From Carposina sasakii (taxonomy: Eukaryota > Arthropoda > Insecta > Lepidoptera > Carposinidae): a DNA stretch of 64,000 bases. Location: the NCBI GenBank assembly GCA_014607495.2, contig CP053161.1, positions 1,674,001-1,738,000 of the forward strand. Reading direction: 5' to 3'. A program made the translations under genes and the position numbers. The notes beneath the pieces are model-generated. The model had not been told where the DNA came from, did no database searches, and worked only from the letters and a program-made list of their open reading frames with translations. This document shows, one piece after another, positions 22,060 to 34,297 of this stretch. Positions within the stretch are counted from its first letter, which is position 1; each line of letters starts with the position of its first letter.

Positions 22060-25000
22060 CGTAAGCCTATTAAAAAAATATATTTTAGGTTTTTAAGGTA
22101 TAATTGAAATAGGCATAATAGAAATAGTAATAGGCAAACATTGAAAATGGATAATTGGTATACTTGTAAATGATCATCACATAAGCAATAATAATCGCAA
22201 AGGTATAATAAAGCTATACTAGTAGCACATCGTATATAGCCTTGTCATTGAAGGCTTAACAACCAAGTTACTGAAATACAGCTAAAGGTAACGATGACAC
22301 AGTAGATATAATTCTCCTGTGGAAATCCAAAGAACACGTCAAATATTTCATTTCGTGTGCTCCAACTTACTAGAGCTTAGCATTCCGAATTTAGAGAAAC
22401 AGATACCTTATACTGAATTTAAAATATACCATAGAAATATAACCTATAGTAGCGGCTAGCAAAACTTTCTCAACCATTGTTTCTCCTAAGGCTCAGCCGT
22501 TGAAGTGATTGCGCGCATCTTCTAAGCCTATTTTATTGTGTCTCCTGATCCGATTGGAGACTAGGTAAGAGCTAGAAAATCTCGATAGTTAACATTATTT
22601 CTCGACTATTAATATTTACGAGTATAATACTAATATTAGTATTTATATTTACGGTAGGCAACTTAATAGTAAAAACATAAACTTAACTGGCTATCGAAGG
22701 TAATGATCTCATGTCTGATTTTAACAGAAACTCCATATATTTTGCTGTAAAATATAAATTTTAAATACAAACACACAATTTAGACGCATTTTTGTATTAA
22801 TATCGTTTGTCTTATAAAACATTTTTCAATGATGTAAGCGTATTGAAACTTCGCGTACTTTGTCATCTGCCAGAATCTCTTTAATCACCTAATGGCACTT
22901 CCAGTCAGTCGGGCGGACAAACGGCCCAAGTTCGGCGCCTCACAAAAGGCCGAACCACAACAATACCTAAGAGTTTAGAAAGTTCCCGAGCCGGCAGTGA
23001 TTGATGCGGTCGTTTTTTTATGAGATCGCGCGATGCTTCAAGTCTCACTCAACTCAACCCGTTTAGATGCTCAGCTCTGTGTTCTGGACAGATTGTTGTA
23101 ATTTTCCCGTGGAATCCGACGTTTGAGGGTACATTTTAAATGATGTACTTCCTATTTGGTACACGGTATTTCTATTCGCGAAACCGTGTCCGTTAAAACA
23201 TCCGTGGGTAGATACAATTCATTGTCACTGTTATAATACGAGTACTTGGCAATGAAAGTAGGAGTGAAAGCATTGGTATGAAAACAATAAAAATTTCGTC
23301 TCTGGTAAATGATTATAAAATTGATTGCTCACATGTAAACCCAGAATAGAAATTTAGAACTTGAGATTAACTTTTAATTAAATATTTAATCGATTTCCTC
23401 CGTGATTTTACAAGAATGAGGATTTCAAACAAGATCATTTAATTAGAACACTCTAATCTTATGATCTTGTTTGCTCTTATTTTTATTACGCTATTATATT
23501 TTCATTTCAAATTATATGAATTTTCAATAATAATATATTTGCTAGCTGGCAGCAAAAGGAAATGTTATACCAGTCTATACCAGTTAATAGACAATGATAG
23601 TACTCGTAGACAACTCGGAACAGGAGTCTCAAATCATCTGCTCCCTAGAGAGCTTTGCAGCCGCAAGTTTGTTTTCGACTAACACTGCGACTTGTATTTC
23701 TTTTAATTTAGATATCCTATCTTACCTTTTGGTCACATAAGCCATACAATAATTTATAATTAATGGAGCAAACAGAGATAAACGTTTTCATATAGCTATG
23801 GCAGTTCTTAGTGATTTATGCTTGAATGAAAATTTTGGATTATTCAACATAAAAAGTAATAGGTACAGCATAGTAAACAATTTTCGTCCCTATTATATCT
23901 AACAAGTCGTTGCTGACATGCGGGAATCTTATACCGTTATGATATAAAGAGAGTCCGTGACCGAGCCGAGACGCGGTTACATGTGATTGCGTCTACAACT
24001 ACCTATTTCATAATAATTTGGAATAATGTATGTGTTTGCACACGATCCGTGCATTGAATATTATAACTATCTTACGTCCAATAGCAGCACTAGTCCAATA
24101 TGTTATGTTATACGCCCATAATTTTATTTTGTAAAACCATTAAGTATTCAATTTATATACTTTTTTATCTGTCGTTAGAGTAATTGAAATCATCTTAGTC
24201 CTTTATGATTGAGCTTAATGACTGCTACTCTGTCCGCGTGGACTACAGATAAATAAATTAAATGTTGTAATTTTCGGGGATATATCGGTAAAAGCAAGAG
24301 CATAGACAAGTCATAAAGCAGGAGGGATTGTATGTATTAACTGTCCAAAATCAAATTCGATCCATACTAGGTTTGTGGAAACTTTACTGTGTACAATAAA
24401 GCATAAGAGTAAAGTTTTTGAAATCAACAAATTAAATTCTTTTCTAACAATTTTACACAAATTTATTCAGTTTCTACGGTACGGTGGATATATGTATTAA
24501 CGTAGATGCATTTATGCGGATTACTGGCATCAGTTTTGTTGGTACACGGTTCGTATTATTTGCGTATCCGTGACATTTGACTACCGGATGGGCCTAACGG
24601 GTTTCCTTCGGTGCCTAATACGCGTAGTGTATGTGTCTATGTTAGGTTTGCTTTGTATCGATACAGCTTTGAACAAAATATTTTCGCACTGCTGCCGTGT
24701 GGAAAATTGAAAGAACTGTGCATTTAACGCATTTACTTTACCAGTAGGTAAGCCTAATTCCGTACGTGGTAAGGTATTATACTGGTCAGAGCATCAGAGC
24801 TTCATCCATTATACCTACAGCCAGAAGAGTTCACTTAGGTAATGTGTATTGACTTGGGTTCTAAAGTCGAACCTTACGTTGCTAATTCTATCAGTCTCCA
24901 AACTAGAGACGTATGATGGATTTACGCAGATACAACTCTGATTTAGATTCGCAGTTCATAAAAACTAAAACTTCTCAAAACCATCAATCCGACATAAATG

Positions 25001-26950
25001 TTTTGAAATCTCAGAGAGAAGCTTGAGTAATGGCTAAGATAGTTAAACGGTTCAAATATAATCCTCTTTGAGGATGTCCTGGGGGAACAACAGCGACCTA
25101 CGTCGTTACATCTTTGTCTGGAGGTCAGGGATCCTATATTTGCTTAGGATCTTATGTTTGTGTTAATGTAAAGTGATTTAAGATGATAACATAACTAGTA
25201 GTGTTAATTTCGATACGGTTTACGTGTCATTCTTGGCATCTAGGTAGGATCCAGTCGTAAAAATAATATTCTGAAATTATGTGTCATATATTATGAAGAT
25301 TCCACTTGATCAATCTTTGTTGTTCTATCTACGTGTACCTTTTTTGGGGTATTATAACAATCTGTTTTGATTTATTATTAAATTTTTGTAAGTTGCAATT
25401 TGGTTTATTATTCATGAGTTGCAATTCCTAGAGTATTACTAAATTCTTGTCGAAGGTCCTGATATAAACTGAGGTCGTATTTTAGAGTTAATTTTTTAGC
25501 GAAATAGTTGATAATAACAATACAAATTTGCTAGTAAATACTTCTATAGACAGAGGCATTAGAGGCAGTCTCAAGTCAAAGACATTTAAACTATTCCTTA
25601 TTCCGCCGGTCTTCTGAAAGCTTCATTGTTTAGGGATATTAGGGATAGGGAGGGAGGACCGCTTGTTATAGAATAGTTCAGGGGACGTGATTTACAAGAT
25701 TTCCCAAACATTCCACCTTTTCAGTGCCGCAAATTACTTGTTTAGTCTAAGACACAGATTACTAATGTAGGCATAGTATATTTCTACACAGACTGCCAAG
25801 GAAGTAGCGTGTTATTCTACGTGCTATGCAACTCATTTTAAAAGTTTGAATTAAAGTTGATCTTATACAAATTTCGGTTGCATCACAAATTTGTTGAGTG
25901 GTAAGCAAAAAAGTGTTTTAGCTGGAATGGTAGCTAGATTATAAGTTCAACACTATACGAGGTCTGACCCATCAACGCAGAGCTGAAACCACTAGTGATA
26001 CATACTTTGATCGGGGTTGCTTGTATATTGAAGGCGTGCTTTAAACTTCGACCTTTCATATAGACATACATATAGAAACGGCTGTATTCCCTGTCATCTC
26101 TGTTAATTTAATGTATAGGTATCTATATCTACCTCTCGTAACGTATCGACAACTGCAGTCGCAACCCTAATCCGCTGTTCACTTTCAGTCTATATCGAGT
26201 CTTAATTTTAATGGTAACATGATCAACTTTATCCCTAATGCATGCCAGCCTACCGTGCCCACCAAGGCACCGCCTAACGACCGTGACTCGTAATTTTATT
26301 GTTCCTTCCTCTGATAATGACAGATGACTTTCCATTGAGCGCTTTGTTTAGACTCTGATGCGAAAATGTAATAAAGCCACCCTAAAGGCAAACAATGAAA
26401 AACTGATGAAACAAAAGAACTTTGCGAAATTAATTTCAGTTGTTTTTGCGTTATCACTGCGAAATGCAAACGCGGTCAAGGTGGGTTATTGTGTTTTTTT
26501 TCTATTTCTCAAGTGTTTTGTGAGATAATTGATTTATACGTGAAATAGCATAGCAATGGTAGCGTCATATAAAAAATTATTCGGAATAGTTTAGGTAAAT
26601 TTGGAAAACTCTTTAGAACAATTTTGTACATTTTGTTTTCTCCTGATAATATCTTTCATCGCATGTTGTAAGCAAATGAAACTACAATCATAATTACATA
26701 CACGGATTCGTTTCGTATAAAAACCTATGGGCATCCATCTACCCAGGTACGTACTTGGTAAGGCAGTATTACCGTTGGAGCGCGTTACGCATGCGCGCAA
26801 CCGTTACCGTGCACCTTAATACTCATGCGCATCCAGAACATACAAACTTCTATGTGGATACGGTAAATTATATCTTATACAAATCTTAAATAATTCAGTC
26901 AGTAAACTTTATAGTAAACATTCATGAGCTCGATTCATACATACTCTTTA
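22060..26950. other. Unassigned sequence
   Basis: No gene or clear repeat is recognised over almost 5 kb. A GC-richer patch at 22850-23060 (CAGTCGGGCGGACAAACGGC) looks like single-copy DNA. The open frames at 23461-23682 (+), 26129-26335 (-) and 26591-26800 (-) have no motif and no matching splice signals. Confidence 0.5.
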
Positions 26951-26954
26951 TGAT

Positions 26955-27118
26955 TAACATACATACCTAATACATAAAGGTCACGCCCATTATTCTCCAA
27001 GGAGGTTGGGCAGAGGTGTGCAAATTACACACCCACTTTTCAACAACTGTTGAAAAGCCTATTAAGTCTCACGTGGTAAGCGGTGAGCCTACCGCCGCTT
27101 TTCGGGCACAATTACAAC
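26955..27118 (-). repeat. Tailed repeat family E, reverse copy
   Basis: From a TACATACC-type tail the + strand reads GGTCACGCCCATTATTCTCC, AAGGAGGTTGGGCAGAGGTG, CAAATTACACACCCACTTTT, TCTCACGTGGTAAGCGGTGA, GCCTACCGCCGC. This is the reverse complement of 40857-40988. Confidence 0.75.
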
Positions 27119-27695
27119 AATCTAGCGACCGGTAACGAATCCAATAGGAAATGTTTTAATGAAATGAAGGAAATGTACTAAATCGGTATTATAAGCTATT
27201 TAGCATCAGAGCCTCGTTATGATTTAAAAAATAAAAATTCTTATCAAAAAATTGTACTTCCATGTTACGCTCTATGGCGTGCACGAGCCCGCGCAGATGT
27301 TCACTAAATTACTAACATTCCCAGCTAGGCTGATAACAAACCTAAACTGCCACTCATAAGGTTTTCTTTTCCACCTCCAGCAATAATAACCACTCATCAA
27401 AGCTTTATTTAGATCACGCTAACATGTAACGCTATTATCACATCTTACATGAAAGAAAATTACGATTCGGTGTAACAGTTTCTACTGAGTCATCGGTGTG
27501 ATGAGAGCCGGTCTTTGTATTCTAGATGCTCTGCATAGAAAGCCAAGTTTACGAAAACGTAGAAGAATGCGTTTGGTTGGTTAATTTTGCTCTGGATCTA
27601 AAAGTGTTTAATTGTTTAGTTTGAAACTTTTTGTATTGGGTATACCTACATATCGTGGTTATTAAAATAATGATAGGAATTCAAAAATTCTTCCC

Positions 27696-27884
27696 GCCCC
27701 CTGATCACGTAAAAGCAATAGCAAAGCCGAAGCAAAGCGATAGCGAAAGTTGTACAATATTCGCCTTGGAATGTCAAAGTTCCTTTGAAATTTGTTTTAC
27801 GTAATACGAATTTGACAAGCAATCAGCGATTTTTGTACAATTTTCGCTATCGCTTTGCTACTGCTAGTTAGGTAATAAGGGGGC
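27696..27884. mobile_element. Palindromic MITE family P, copy 2
   Basis: 189 bp with ends GCCCCCTGATCACG and TAGTTAGGTAATAAGGGGGC. The inner inverted words GCAAAGCGATAGCGAAAGTT and ACAATTTTCGCTATCGCTTT face each other. It lies in the opposite orientation to copy 1 at 21588. The 62-codon frame at 27797-27985 overlaps it and is not a gene. Confidence 0.8.
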
Positions 27885-28312
27885 CGTAGGTATATGGCAC
27901 TTCCATATATACTAATCAATAGCCGGGTAGAAATCTCGTTGTAATTATCTATTCCAGTAGTAATAATACACACGTTAGCTACCAATTTATATCATGTGAC
28001 CTACTTATTTCTAAGATGAAACCCATTAGGACGATGCTAACTATGCCAAAATAATGGCTTTATTAAATTATTACCATGATAAAATTTATTACGAATTTGC
28101 CTTTTAAACAACGTGTTAAGTGGGTACTTTGAAGGTCCCCTTTGATATTCGCTGAGGAGCCGGCTTATGATTTATTATTCAACGTTTCGACGAAGCATTA
28201 AATCTATTCTCTAATATTCCATCCACTCTCGAAGCAAACAAAATTTTCTTAAAGCCAACGTGGACGGGATTTACTTTAGCAAAAAAAAAAATATGTGCAG
28301 AAGTCGCAACAA

Positions 28313-28584
28313 TTCATACATACATACATACATATAATCACGCCTTTATCCCTTACGGGGTAGGCAGAGCACCAAGGGCCGATAGAATCACATGGTGCCA
28401 CTTCTGATCAATTTTAAGGGTATAGTTGAGATGTACAAGTTCGGTTAGTAGTGACAGGTGGTCAGCCCATCGCCTACAAAACACCAAAACCCTCTTGTCC
28501 CTCTACTGACTTATACAGTATGCCCGGGAAGAGAAGCAGCTGTAGTATTATACGTTTTTTCTTCACTCCCAGAGCAGCATAGAA
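28313..28584 (-). repeat. Tailed repeat family D, reverse copy
   Basis: Starting from a CATACATACATACATA tail, it reads AATCACGCCTTTATCCCTTA, GGGGTAGGCAGAGCACCAAG, ACATGGTGCCACTTCTGATC and so on to CTCCCAGAGCAGCATAGAAG. This is the reverse complement of 59558-59800 over nearly its full length, and together the two copies define an element of at least 240 bp plus tail. Confidence 0.8.
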
Positions 28585-28589
28585 GTAAC

Positions 28590-30255
28590 AATTCAGTTGT
28601 TTTAAATAGATAATGTGTGGGGAATCGTATATACGGGACTAATCTTATATATATGACAGACGAGGCATGGTTTATCTATCTCATAAACTAAACATTATCA
28701 TTATATCACAAATATACTAATTTAAACCCAATGTGCAATAACACATTCCTGTGAAAGATTCTTCCGATAATGATATATTTCGTAATGTTAATATAAAGCT
28801 TTATTTAGCGAAATTCAATATAATTAGCAATTAGTAGATCGAATTGATTTAGCAGGTTAATAGGCTGTTCGATGTAAAAGCTAAACAATTTTCGTGGCTT
28901 CCCGGCAGGTAATAGAAAATGCAACGGACCAGTTTTTGCGCCAATTGGCCAAATTACACTCCGGAGAAAATACAGAGGTAATAGCCGGGTTCGATTAGAG
29001 CTTTCTAGTCGATTTGTATGTTGTTTCAAGATCAATTCAATGGCTCTATAAGGATGGATTCTATGTCAGTAGATGTAGGCTAGATAAAATTGTAAATGAT
29101 GGCTGACAGAAGTTAAAGTCTTAAATTGAGATACGATTTGAACTTGTATTACAAGTTCTTATACTGTTTTATTGTGATAATTATTGGGTGATAGAAATTC
29201 GTCAATATAATGTATAGTAATTTGTAGGTATAGGCAGATAGACTTCCAATTTAAGGTATTGCAATACTTGAGATTGCAAGACAGTGAAGTCAGAACGTAA
29301 AATAAAGTAAAATCGACGTAGCTCTAAACATAAAACTGTCAAGATTAGGAGTTTCTCCAGCAAGTAACGAATTGGAGAATAGAGAGATAAGTGTAACAAG
29401 AGAACGTTTCAGCGACAAAAACACTGCCAATTAACTTTTTTGCCCGCTCGAAACTTCGGACACAAGTATTTTCCAATTGCTGAGAGCATTCCGCCCGAGA
29501 GAACGTCTTAGTCGTGCGATTTTCTCTCGATACGATTGAGATCGATTCTAGCTCGTTTTATTCCGATTTGAATTGTATCGATGCTGGAGGCGATTAAATC
29601 TTCCGCGCCCGTGAACGGAGCAAAAAGGGAAATTAAATGCGACAAATCGACCTGACTAACGAGATCACTCACCTAGCTAGCAAACATATTACAATGGCAA
29701 ATTTAAATGAAAATAAATGGACAGCCATTAGTTTTTGTATTAAGCTTTTGCTTACACACGTCGGACGCAACCGTTTTTGCCGCTGACAAATGAAAAATTT
29801 ACAGGCATTTTTTGATGGGATTCGCAGATTTCATTGGATTTTCCCTTTAGCTTTGCGTAATCCAAATTTGGATTTAGATAAAGCCTTGTGTTACAGAGGG
29901 AAGGGTAATATGACTTCATATATTGTATATGCAATGTTTATTTCAAGAAATGTTATTATTACAATTGAATAGAATAAAGAAAGAATTTGTTTACTTACGA
30001 TGTTATGAAGATAAAAACAACCAGCTATTAATATATTTTAGAAGACATATGTAGGTGTAAACGTAGTATTTTCTAGGTATCTTGCTGTATGTTATTCCCA
30101 CAGTCGAAATGTTAATTTATATCTGTTTACTTACTTCCTCCCAAAGGAAATAATATCTGTCATCACTCCAGTAACGAACGCAGCGATACACATACAGCGC
30201 TTGAAAAGTAACTCTGCGCCTCTACGATTGCGCTTCTAAGTTTACTCTATTTAAT
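28590..30255. other. Unassigned sequence
   Basis: No repeat or gene is recognised. The stretch 29400-29660 is richer in CG and in ATCGAT/GATCGATT-type words than its surroundings and might be conserved non-coding DNA. The short open frames are without motif. Confidence 0.45.
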
Positions 30256-30261
30256 CATATT

Positions 30262-30416
30262 GTTGAACTAGCTCAACTCAAGGGCATTCTCTCAGACGAT
30301 GATCACATCTGGTTCTGCTATGATAAATATGACTGTAGAATTTCTTTCATGATCCACCAGTTCTGGTATACCTTATATATAGGTAGGTACACATCTATGT
30401 CTATACTATATGTATT
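30262..30416 (+). repeat. Tailed repeat family C
   Basis: The words CAAGGGCATTCTCTCAGACG, ATGATCACATCTGGTTCTGC, CATGATCCACCAGTTCTGGT and TACACATCTATGTCTATACT match the order in 19201-19330 and extend further at the left, where they pair with the reverse of 20300-20375. Confidence 0.65.
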
Positions 30417-30424
30417 ATGTTATA

Positions 30425-30683
30425 CAGGGTGTAAGAAAAGGGGTATGTTAAGCGAAAAGCTATGTAAATAGCCAACTAAAAGGGACCTTCCTACAAAATT
30501 TCAGACTCGAAATCACATGTTTATTTTTCCAGATAGTATGGAGAATTTCTAAATAACTCAAGAATTTTCATGCAATCTTAGAAAATAAATATGTGATTTC
30601 GAGTCTCAAACTTTGGGAATAGGTCCTCTATAGTGGGCTATTTACATAGCTTTTCGTTTAATATACCCTTCTGTTACACCCTG
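30425..30683. mobile_element. Palindromic MITE family T, copy 1 (TA target)
   Basis: CAGGGTGTAAG at the left and CTGTTACACCCTG at the right, each flanked by TA. The halves are near reverse complements: GACTCGAAATCACATGTTTA at left, AAATATGTGATTTCGAGTC at right. The TA duplication suggests a Tc1/mariner-type non-autonomous element. Copies 47293-47552 and 61436-61681 share the whole layout. Confidence 0.85.
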
Positions 30684-30689
30684 TATATT

Positions 30690-32500
30690 TGGATTGACAA
30701 ACTAAAGTATAATGACTTTAGTTGAAATTATTATCAAATGTTAAAGAACAATGACCGTCAGGCTTCTAATCGATCGGTATGACGATCGAAACTTTTTTGA
30801 CAGATGACAAATCCATACCGCGAGGTTATGCAAGCTAACTTGTTTCAAGTACGCATTCGATAATCCGACTTGAGCAGTTCTATTGTTTCTTTTTCTTCAC
30901 AATTTCATTACCATTTCTAATAAGGTACCTGTTTCATCAGAATAGTTAGACAAATCTTTTGCAACAAGAAATAACTTATTTGTTAGGTACCTGTAACAAA
31001 TATAGTCCATACGTAACTTTAATGATTTATGTAATGTACCTACCTATTTTTGTTTGTCTCTGGAACGGATATATTGACTGCTTATTTAATATTGCAATAG
31101 TTACGTAAATTTAATATTATGCATTTAATACTCTAACTGAATTATTATAATATTAAAAAGCGGTCAAAATATCAGTCCCAGAGAGATTTCCCCAAAGTTT
31201 CAGTAACATTTTAGCTGTCAAACCGCTAACAATGTAGTTTACAGTACCCAACGCAGATGTTTAAAAAGAATCAACAGTTAACAACATCGTAAAAAAGGTC
31301 CGACGTAAACAGCTACCGTTGAAATTTTACAGTCACTCTTGTTTCCCCTTTTTTTACTTTAAACACTCGGAACAGACGCAAAAAAACGAGATAGCGCCGG
31401 CGGGGGAGTGATGGGAACTCATTTCTCTATTTCCCTTTTTTTAACTTTAGTATAGTTAGCCTCGAAATAGCTGTTTTAGATTTTGTTTTCAAAAGAACTT
31501 ACCTCAACAGAAATTTCAGAAGCTAATTTAAATATTACGTGCATTTTTTGCTGAGTAACCTCTGTACCGGCATTTAGGTATTCAACATTGTTTACAAATT
31601 ACTAACAGTCTTAATTCTTGAGTAAACGATAAATCGGCACGTAACAATATAGAATCCGGTGAAAACAAACGGCATACTTCACAATGTTTAGTCACAGACC
31701 AAATATTCTGCGCGAAACGAAACACATGTGTTCCGCAAATTTCACGATTTCTGAGCTCGCTGATGTTCGGTGCTCAGTAGGTACACAGATCTAGAAAAGT
31801 CTGGAAATACCAGATGAACTAATCTATACTATAAGTCCATTAACAATTTGCTATTGCCTTTAAGAATGGAAGCACAATATTTGTTTTGTTTTTTAGAAAC
31901 ACCTACAATTATTAGGTAGCTGCTTATCGTTATTTATTATTATAAAGTCGATGGAATTGGTAGAGGTTCGTCAACGACACGTTTGCTCTATTAGAAAGCT
32001 TTCATTTTAGCGCGTTCGTCAAGTCACGTGATGTATTGCAACCGTTATTGGCGGTAGTGTAGCGACAACGAATATTGATGTCAAACGATGTTTCACCCAG
32101 GTGCGTTACAAATATAAATGCCATTAAAGTAAATATCAAAGCGTTGAAATAATCTACAGACAGATTTTACAGCATAGTATACCAATAAATTTAACGGAGT
32201 AAGTAGGTACAACAAGCCGAGTATTTGAAATGAAAGGCAGTCTTATATTTAGTGCATATTAGTGTCATCGCGCTATAAAATGGCTAACATATTGATTCGA
32301 ATCTAAACTGCATTATACGAGTATGTTTGGTACAGAGATATGCATAACAAGGTTATTGTATGTACCTGGCAAGCATTTATGTGGGTTATTAGGTAGTTAT
32401 GTGTAACTGAGAGAGTGTTCTAATTTTACGGTATTATGTTGTTGTCTGTCGTCGTATTTAAATAATGTCCTATATGTCGAATTGTAGGACTCAGCACGGC
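30690..32500. other. Unassigned sequence
   Basis: No recognisable gene or repeat. A GC-richer spot (GATAGCGCCGGCGGGGGAGT) lies at 31391. Nothing else is notable. Confidence 0.5.
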
Positions 32501-32544
32501 AAATGCCAAAATTCGCAACAACTTATTAGCTATCTACTTTAATT

Positions 32545-32628
32545 TTACTTGATTTTAATCCGTATTTTTATCTTTTTCAGGTAAATAAAATCGATTGAAT
32601 GCCAACATAAGATGTAGTATGGGTAAGA
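32545..32628 (+). other. Candidate recursive splice site 2 with 42-nt RS-exon
   Basis: A T-rich tract (TATTTTTATCTTTTTCAG) ends at 32580 and is followed directly by GTAAAT, giving an acceptor joined to a donor. A further donor, GG|GTAAGA at 32622/32623, would close a 42-nt recursive-splicing exon. The spacing and strand match site 1 (11315) and site 3 (60706). The regenerated donor GTAAAT is weaker than the GTAAG donors of the other two. Confidence 0.55.
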
Positions 32629-32905
32629 CTTTTTGTTGTACTTTTTCTAGCAATACACATATTTGAAGCAATATTATACAAGCCTTCGCTGGTATTCTTG
32701 ACAAGATCTAAAATAAGGTTAAATACTATCCGTGTTATTACAAAAGAAATTAAACATTTTTTAAGCTAAACATGCCCTAAATTTGGCAGATATGCCATAC
32801 ATTTTGCTGTCAAATGTCATATTTAAACGAGTCTAACTTTGGGCGCAGGGTCACTTCAAATAACACGGTATGAATTTATGTCTACTTACTCGTATTCCTA
32901 ATTTA

Positions 32906-33239
32906 GATAGCCCAGTGGTTAAGGCGTGCACCTTCCAAGCAGGAGGCGTAATTTCGATCCCAGTCACGGGCCTGTACCGATGAATTTATTTCATGTACAG
33001 ATTTTAATGTTGTAAAATTGTCACTTAGCTCGTGCCTCGGAAAGCACGTAAAACCGTTGGTATTGCGCCTGATCTCTCTCCGGTCGTGTCGGCTTTCCAT
33101 CCCATCGGACTATGAGAGTAACGGAATAGAGAGTGCATCTGTGCTTGCGCACACACTTGTGCACTATAATATCTCCTGCGTACCTGGCCAATCTCCGTAG
33201 AGATTGGTCGCCTTGGCCGAAATACGGCCGGAGATCATC
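32906..33239 (+). mobile_element. tRNA-derived SINE with 12-bp target duplication
   Basis: A box A-like promoter (TAGCCCAGTGG, 32908-32918) and a degenerate box B (ATTTCGATCC, about 32951) indicate a tRNA-derived head and polymerase III transcription. The body (TGCCTCGGAAAGCACGTAAA, GTGTCGGCTTTCCATCCCAT) and the end (CGAAATACGGCCGGAGATCA) are typical of a widespread lepidopteran SINE as I remember it. The exact duplication ATTCCTAATTTA flanks it at 32894-32905 and 33240-33251. The small open frames 32903-33100 (-) and 33018-33200 (+) lie inside and are not genes. Confidence 0.9.
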
Positions 33240-33535
33240 ATTCCTAATTTAATTACGTTCACAGACTTATACGTAGTATTATGTTTTTAATTTTCCTGGG
33301 ATTAATGTTAATATTAATAACTTTAACCTCTATAACTTCACCTAATAAAGTTGTGTCGCTGGGACTAAATTTATTCGTACAATAAACAAGGTTGACCTTT
33401 AGCTAATCCAGGCAGCCGGCGCAGGAACATGTTTACCAATCCCTCGGGGTAGCATTACAATGCATACCTATTTAGTAATTGAAAAGTTCCATGACACGAG
33501 TTGACATTTTATAACTAGGAGTACTACATATACTA

Positions 33536-33719
33536 TCCAATATATAAAATTCTTATGTCGCGGTGTTTGTTACCAAACTCCTCCGAAACGGCTTGACCGA
33601 TTTTTATTAAATTTTGTGTGTATATTCGGTAAGTCTGATTATAGGTTGTAAACTATTTTTTATATCCCTTCCACGCAATAAGCGGAGCGGAGCTGCGGGC
33701 AACAGCTAATATACATATA
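33536..33719 (+). mobile_element. Short Helitron ending in CTAA, family H2
   Basis: It begins TCCAATATATAAAATTCTTA and ends GCTGCGGGCAACAGCTAA, flanked by A (33535) and T (33720). CTAA fits the Helitron CTRR rule. The core has TCCGAAACGGCTTGACCGAT. It is 184 bp without coding capacity, and its sequence is clearly a different family from H1. Confidence 0.75.
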
Positions 33720-34297
33720 GGCAGGTCGCAACTCATAACACAACTCACCGGTGCATGCACTAAATCATTTTTATGGGCGTTCGAAGAGATCTTAATGTAG
33801 CTGTTGCGCCCATTTTCAATAATGATTGTCCATTTTATTTTGTGATGAACAGTAGGTTAGGAAGTGAAGAGTTCGATGCCTTTGGGAAGAGACACCGTGT
33901 CTGACGGCTTATCGGATAAATTGACCAGTGATTATTCTAATTAGCTCGTTATAACGCTTCAACTTTTTAAAAAGCCCGCAGATAGGTAGTCTTGTGGTAG
34001 TTTATTGTTACATCTATTATATATGAGCCTATAGTTTTAAAATAAGTATATAACTTTTACCCCTGTTTTTAGATCACAGCTTGATATCATTTTCTTTATA
34101 GAATATCATAAAGTTTTACGACGGAACATGCAAATGCAGTGAAGTAATGATTGAACTTTTGATGAAATTCGACTAGGAAAACGAACTTTAAGCGAATATT
34201 CATGAACTATTTTACGATTTGAAGTTAAAATATTTTTTCAAGTTTATGTCAAAGGTAATATTTACAAAGACGAAGTTCTTCCTTCTATATTTACTTA

